Assembly (NCBI GenBank): GCA_031549325.1 | Contig: JAVBQA010000072.1 | Location: forward strand, 1-34,420 | Source: JAJDGF01 sp031549325 | Lineage (GTDB): Bacteria > Bacillota > Clostridia > Christensenellales > Aristaeellaceae | DNA: 34,420 bases | Direction: 5' to 3' | In this document: positions 31,653 through 34,420 of the stretch, piece by piece | How the letters are laid out: each line of letters opens with the position of its first letter | Numbering within the stretch: the stretch's first letter is position 1 | Program-made: the position numbers and the translations under genes | Notes under the pieces: model-generated | What the model saw: only the letters and a program-made list of their open reading frames with translations | Told to the model about the DNA's origin: nothing | Database searches by the model: none

Positions 31653-32885
31653 TTAACCGCTGAGCGGGAGCTTGTTCTCCTCGGCCCAGGCGCGGGCGTA
31701 GCTGCCTTCCGGGGCAGTGATCGCAAGGTTTTTGCGGCGGCTGAACGCGCCTGGACCGATCTGCTGCACCGAGCTGGGGATTTCGACGCTTCTCAGCTTG
31801 GGACAACGAAAGAACGCGTATTCGCCGATTTCGGTCAGCGAGTCCGGCATGGCCACCCTTGTCAGCGACTTGCTGTAGGAAAGAGCATGGGCGTTGATGG
31901 CTTTTGTGCCCTCCGGGATGGTGTATTTTTTGTCGGGTTTGGCGCTCGGATAGGCCACCAGCGCATCGGTGCGCGCGTCGAACAATACGCCGTCCACCGA
32001 GCGGTAGTTGGGGTTCCCCTCGGCCACCAGAATCTTTCTCAATCCGCTGTCGGTGAACGGGTACTCGCTCACCGTCTCGACTTGAGCGGGCAGCGTGATC
32101 TCTCGCAGCGCGTCGCAGCCGAAAAACGCGCCCCAGCCAATACTTTTAATGCCCTCGGGCAGCAACACTCGCGCAAGTGCCGCGCAGTCGTAGAAAACCT
32201 CATCTTCGATACTCGTGACGCCCGCCGGGATCTCGATGGACCTCAGCCGATCGCAGTTTCCAAGCGCACTCTCGCCAAGGTGAGTTAGCCCGTCCGGCAG
32301 CTTGATCTCGGTCAATGTGCGGCAGTGATAAAACGCCATATCACCAATGTAGGTTACGCCTTTTGGAATCTCGATTCGCCGCAGCTCTTGACAGCCGCCA
32401 AACACGCCACCTTCGATGCGCGTCAATTCCTTGGGCAACGTGGCGCGCCGCAGCTTTTTGCAGCCATAAAACGCACTGTTGGCGATATGGGTTACGTTCT
32501 CAGGGATCTCGATCTCCCGCAGTTCCCAGCAGTGGTTAAAAGCCGCTTCGCCGATGGATTCGAGGCTCTTGGGTAGTGACACCTGGCGCAGCGCGCGGCA
32601 GGAAAACGAAAACATACCCAGGCGCTTTACGCCCTCGGGGATGGTCACTGTCTTCAGTTTGGCATGCATACTGAACGCGTCGTCCCCGATGGCCACCACG
32701 GGGTGGCCATCGAGCGAGGCGGGGATGTCGAGGGTGGTGTCTGTGCCTGTATATCTGGTGATCACCGCGCCGCCGTCCTGCAGCCCATAAGCGTAGTCGC
32801 CGCTGACGAGCGGCGCCGGTTCGGCCCGCGCGCCCGCCATCCAAAGCGCCAGCGCCAGCACGATCAATGGGCCAAGCCGCCGCAT
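31653..32885 (-). CDS. secreted BspA-type leucine-rich repeat protein
   Basis: The 410-residue protein has a signal peptide (MRRLGPLIVLALALWMAGARA). A short beta-rich entry (YGLQDGGAVITRYTG) is followed by about 13 LRR_5/BspA-type repeats of about 23 residues with the pattern IP..V..IG..AF..C..L. One repeat is broken by a NPNYRSVDGVLFD insertion common in this family. There is no membrane anchor or sorting signal at the C-terminus (EENKLPLSG), so it may be released or held non-covalently. The ATG has GGAGGGG upstream. A surface-binding role is typical of the family but unproven here. Confidence 0.92.
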   Translation of the reverse strand: MRRLGPLIVLALALWMAGARAEPAPLVSGDYAYGLQDGGAVITRYTGTDTTLDIPASLDGHPVVAIGDDAFSMHAKLKTVTIPEGVKRLGMFSFSCRALRQVSLPKSLESIGEAAFNHCWELREIEIPENVTHIANSAFYGCKKLRRATLPKELTRIEGGVFGGCQELRRIEIPKGVTYIGDMAFYHCRTLTEIKLPDGLTHLGESALGNCDRLRSIEIPAGVTSIEDEVFYDCAALARVLLPEGIKSIGWGAFFGCDALREITLPAQVETVSEYPFTDSGLRKILVAEGNPNYRSVDGVLFDARTDALVAYPSAKPDKKYTIPEGTKAINAHALSYSKSLTRVAMPDSLTEIGEYAFFRCPKLRSVEIPSSVQQIGPGAFSRRKNLAITAPEGSYARAWAEENKLPLSG

Positions 32886-33020
32886 ACAAACCCCTCCATT
32901 CTTGGATGCTTATGGAAGTTGGACGCGGGCGGCGCGCGCCGTGTTCCGCCGTCGCGCGGAATACATGAAATGGCAGCGCGCGGCCATACTATGCGCAGCA
33001 TGTAAAGGAGCGGAAAACCA

Positions 33021-33575
33021 ATGCTGGTGTATCTTTCCACGCTGGCCGCCGCGCTGTTTTATGCGGCGCAGGTTCCCATCCGGTTCGCGTTCACGCTGAA
33101 GCTAGGGCCGGTCAATCAGCTGAGCGTGGGTGTCGGGCTGTTTTGGGCGCGGCTGATCTACAAAAAAGAGGTGCCGATCACCGGCAGTTTGCTCAAGTCT
33201 GGGTATGAAAAGTATGGGGGCCACGAGGAAACCGAGATCCTGAAGGCCAGCCTGCACGCCGCGCACCGTTTTCTGCAGCGCTCCCGCGTCGAGGACGGGC
33301 GGCTGTCCATTGCGATCGGAACCGGAGACGCGGCCCGGACGGCGCTTTTGTGCGGGGCGATTGAGGGGGCTGCTTCGGCGCTGAACGGCTGGAGCGGCGT
33401 GCGCCTTCCGGTGCGGGTCGCGCCCGATTTTTCCGGGCAGCAGCTAATGGTCTCCGCGGGCGGAATGGCGCATGTGCGCGTGGGGCATATTATCGATGCG
33501 GCGCTGGCATTTGCGCGCCACTTGATGACAGGGAGGATTCAGCGATGGACAAGCACCCAATTGAGAACATCATGA
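33021..33575 (+). CDS. DUF2953 domain protein (YtfI-like)
   Basis: The 184-residue protein has an N-terminal hydrophobic helix (MLVYLSTLAAALFYAA), a beta-rich segment, and an IGTGDAARTALLCGAIEGA motif characteristic of DUF2953. It lies directly upstream of gerW, as ytfI does beside ytfJ in Bacillus, and overlaps it by 31 bases. It is probably a forespore-associated membrane protein; the exact function is unknown. The ATG has AAAGGAGCGG upstream. Confidence 0.85.
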   Translation: MLVYLSTLAAALFYAAQVPIRFAFTLKLGPVNQLSVGVGLFWARLIYKKEVPITGSLLKSGYEKYGGHEETEILKASLHAAHRFLQRSRVEDGRLSIAIGTGDAARTALLCGAIEGAASALNGWSGVRLPVRVAPDFSGQQLMVSAGGMAHVRVGHIIDAALAFARHLMTGRIQRWTSTQLRTS

Positions 33576-33985
33576 CCACCACCATGGAGAGCATTCGCGA
33601 CATGGTGGATGTAAACACGGTGATCGGCGAGCCGATCCAGACACAGGACGGTGGCACGGTGATCCCGCTGTCCCGCGTCAGTTTCGGGTTTGTGGCGGGC
33701 GGCGGTGAGTATCAGTGCGGCAAGAACGGCCACACCGAGGCCAACACCGGCAAAAACGGCGAGCTGCCGTTCGGCGGCGGCACAGGCGCGGGGGTGTCGG
33801 TGCAGCCGATGGGCTTTCTGGTGGTGAACGGCGAGAGCGTGCGGCTGCTGCCCGCGCAGTACAACGACGCCGCCGACCGCGTGGTCGAGCTGGTGCCTCA
33901 GGTGCTGAGCGAGCTGAAGGGGTATCTGCAGACTTGCCGGGAAAAGAAGATTCCGAAAAAGCTGTCCCCGAACGAGGAACTGTAG
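33545..33985 (+). CDS. gerW: GerW family sporulation protein (YtfJ)
   Basis: The 146-residue protein has typical GerW features: MESIRDMVDVNTVIGEPIQ, TVIPLSRVSFGFVAGGGEY and the Gly-rich GGGTGAGVSVQPMGFLVV. In Bacillus the family member is made in the forespore and is needed for L-alanine germination. The ATG has GGGAGG 8 bases upstream, within the end of the DUF2953 gene. It indicates that this lineage has, or recently had, endospore formation. Confidence 0.93.
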   Translation: MDKHPIENIMTTTMESIRDMVDVNTVIGEPIQTQDGGTVIPLSRVSFGFVAGGGEYQCGKNGHTEANTGKNGELPFGGGTGAGVSVQPMGFLVVNGESVRLLPAQYNDAADRVVELVPQVLSELKGYLQTCREKKIPKKLSPNEEL

Positions 33986-33993
33986 AGACAAAC

Positions 33994-34016
33994 GCGGGCG
34001 AACGTTGGTCGCCCGC
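33994..34016 (+). terminator. hairpin after gerW, weak terminator
   Basis: GCGGGCGA (33994-34001) pairs with TCGCCCGC (34009-34016) around a 7-base loop, 9 bases after the stop. No T-run follows, so termination strength is uncertain. Confidence 0.5.
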
Positions 34017-34085
34017 ACAGCCTGTCAAAGGGCCTTTGTGATGAGGGGAAGGAACGTTGAGCCTGCAGAACAGCCAGGCCAAGGA

Positions 34086-34108
34086 GGTTTTCGGGGGCCG
34101 AAGCCCCC
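34086..34108 (-). repeat. TTCG-loop hairpin repeat, copy 2
   Basis: Read on the minus strand, GGGGGC, TTCG and GCCCCC are followed by GAAAACC. The 23 bases are identical to 12300-12322. It begins right after the CobO stop codon. Confidence 0.65.
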
Positions 34109-34110
34109 CC

Positions 34111-34420
34111 TCAGAACTCAATGCCCCGCCGCGCGTCGATGCCCTGCTGGTAGGGGTGCTTGACGCAGCGCATCTCGGTGGCGTAGTCGCAGGCTTCGAT
34201 CAGGCCCTGGGGCGCGGCACGACCGGTCATGACCAGCTCCGTGCCGTGGTACTTGTGCTTGATGAGGTATCTGATCTGGCTCTCGTCGACCGCGCCCGAG
34301 TGCATGGCGCCCATCAGCTCGTCCAGAATCACCAGGTCGGTGTGGGGATCGAGGGCGGCCTCGCAGGCCTGGTCGAACAGCGCTTGCTGCGCTTCCGTCC
34401 AGACGGCTTTCTCCTCCGGC
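34111..34420 (-). CDS. cobO: corrinoid adenosyltransferase, CobO/BtuR type (5'-truncated by window)
   Basis: The last 102 codons are in the window, read from the right edge. The stretch LVILDELMGAM contains the Walker B-type Asp-Glu, and the C-terminal KHPYQQGIDARRGIEF is the conserved end of CobO/BtuR (P-loop ATP:corrinoid adenosyltransferase, which adds the 5'-deoxyadenosyl group in coenzyme B12 synthesis). The N-terminal P-loop lies outside. The stop is followed by a TTCG-loop hairpin. Confidence 0.93.
   Translation of the reverse strand, partial: PEEKAVWTEAQQALFDQACEAALDPHTDLVILDELMGAMHSGAVDESQIRYLIKHKYHGTELVMTGRAAPQGLIEACDYATEMRCVKHPYQQGIDARRGIEF

Noticed and set aside
1..34420. CRISPR array, integrase, transposase, replication origin
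   Set aside because: No regularly spaced direct repeats, no recombinase or transposase protein, and no DnaA-box cluster were noticed in the window.

Overview
The window is GC-rich bacterial DNA, densely packed with genes. It has AGGAGG-type ribosome binding sites, many GTG/TTG starts, sigma-A promoters, a T-box leader, and a DUF2953-gerW pair that is typical of spore-forming Bacillota. The best reading is a high-GC Clostridia-type Bacillota, possibly a gut lineage. No plasmid, prophage or insertion-sequence machinery is visible, so this looks like chromosomal core sequence with a few lineage-specific parts.

Layout. 1-76: tRNA-Arg(CCG) on the minus strand, divergent from a plus-strand group yybS-like (DUF2232), rplI, dnaB and a small GIY-YIG-like gene (195-3448), closed by a strong terminator. 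3788-5083: a minus-strand methionine gamma-lyase/aluminium-resistance family PLP enzyme, divergent from a seven-gene pyrimidine operon pyrC-K-D-F-E-B-I (5269-10939). This covers UMP synthesis from carbamoyl phosphate onward, without carAB or pyrR. 11042-12061: an unrecognised zinc-finger-like membrane protein. 12062-12430: a gene-free stretch full of hairpins. 12431-16667 (minus): DUF2461, a phosphohexomutase and transketolase.

16799-25977 (minus) looks like an envelope module. An OmpR-type response regulator and a PAS/HAMP histidine kinase lie upstream of an ABC ATPase, a large CARDB-like membrane-anchored protein and a MacB-type permease. A second Ig-like/DUF11-like anchored protein follows with its own promoter. 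Between the two-component system and the ABC operon lie a 48-residue cysteine-rich mini-protein gene on the plus strand, too short for usual gene calling, and a perfect 31-bp inverted repeat directly after the kinase stop.

26117-31290 (minus): type-2 isoleucyl-tRNA synthetase under an Ile-specific T-box, then an rRNA-type methyltransferase, an RluA-family pseudouridine synthase and a four-helix holin-like membrane protein. 31653-32885: a secreted BspA-type leucine-rich repeat protein. 33021-33985 (plus): DUF2953 and gerW. 34111-34420 (minus): the C-terminal part of a CobO-type corrinoid adenosyltransferase, cut by the window edge.

The most interesting parts are the ABC/CARDB envelope module with its two-component system and mini-protein, the phosphohexomutase that lacks one canonical metal-binding Asp, the inverted repeats, and a hairpin repeat shared between distant intergenic regions. 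All calls are from reading the sequence; no database search was run.
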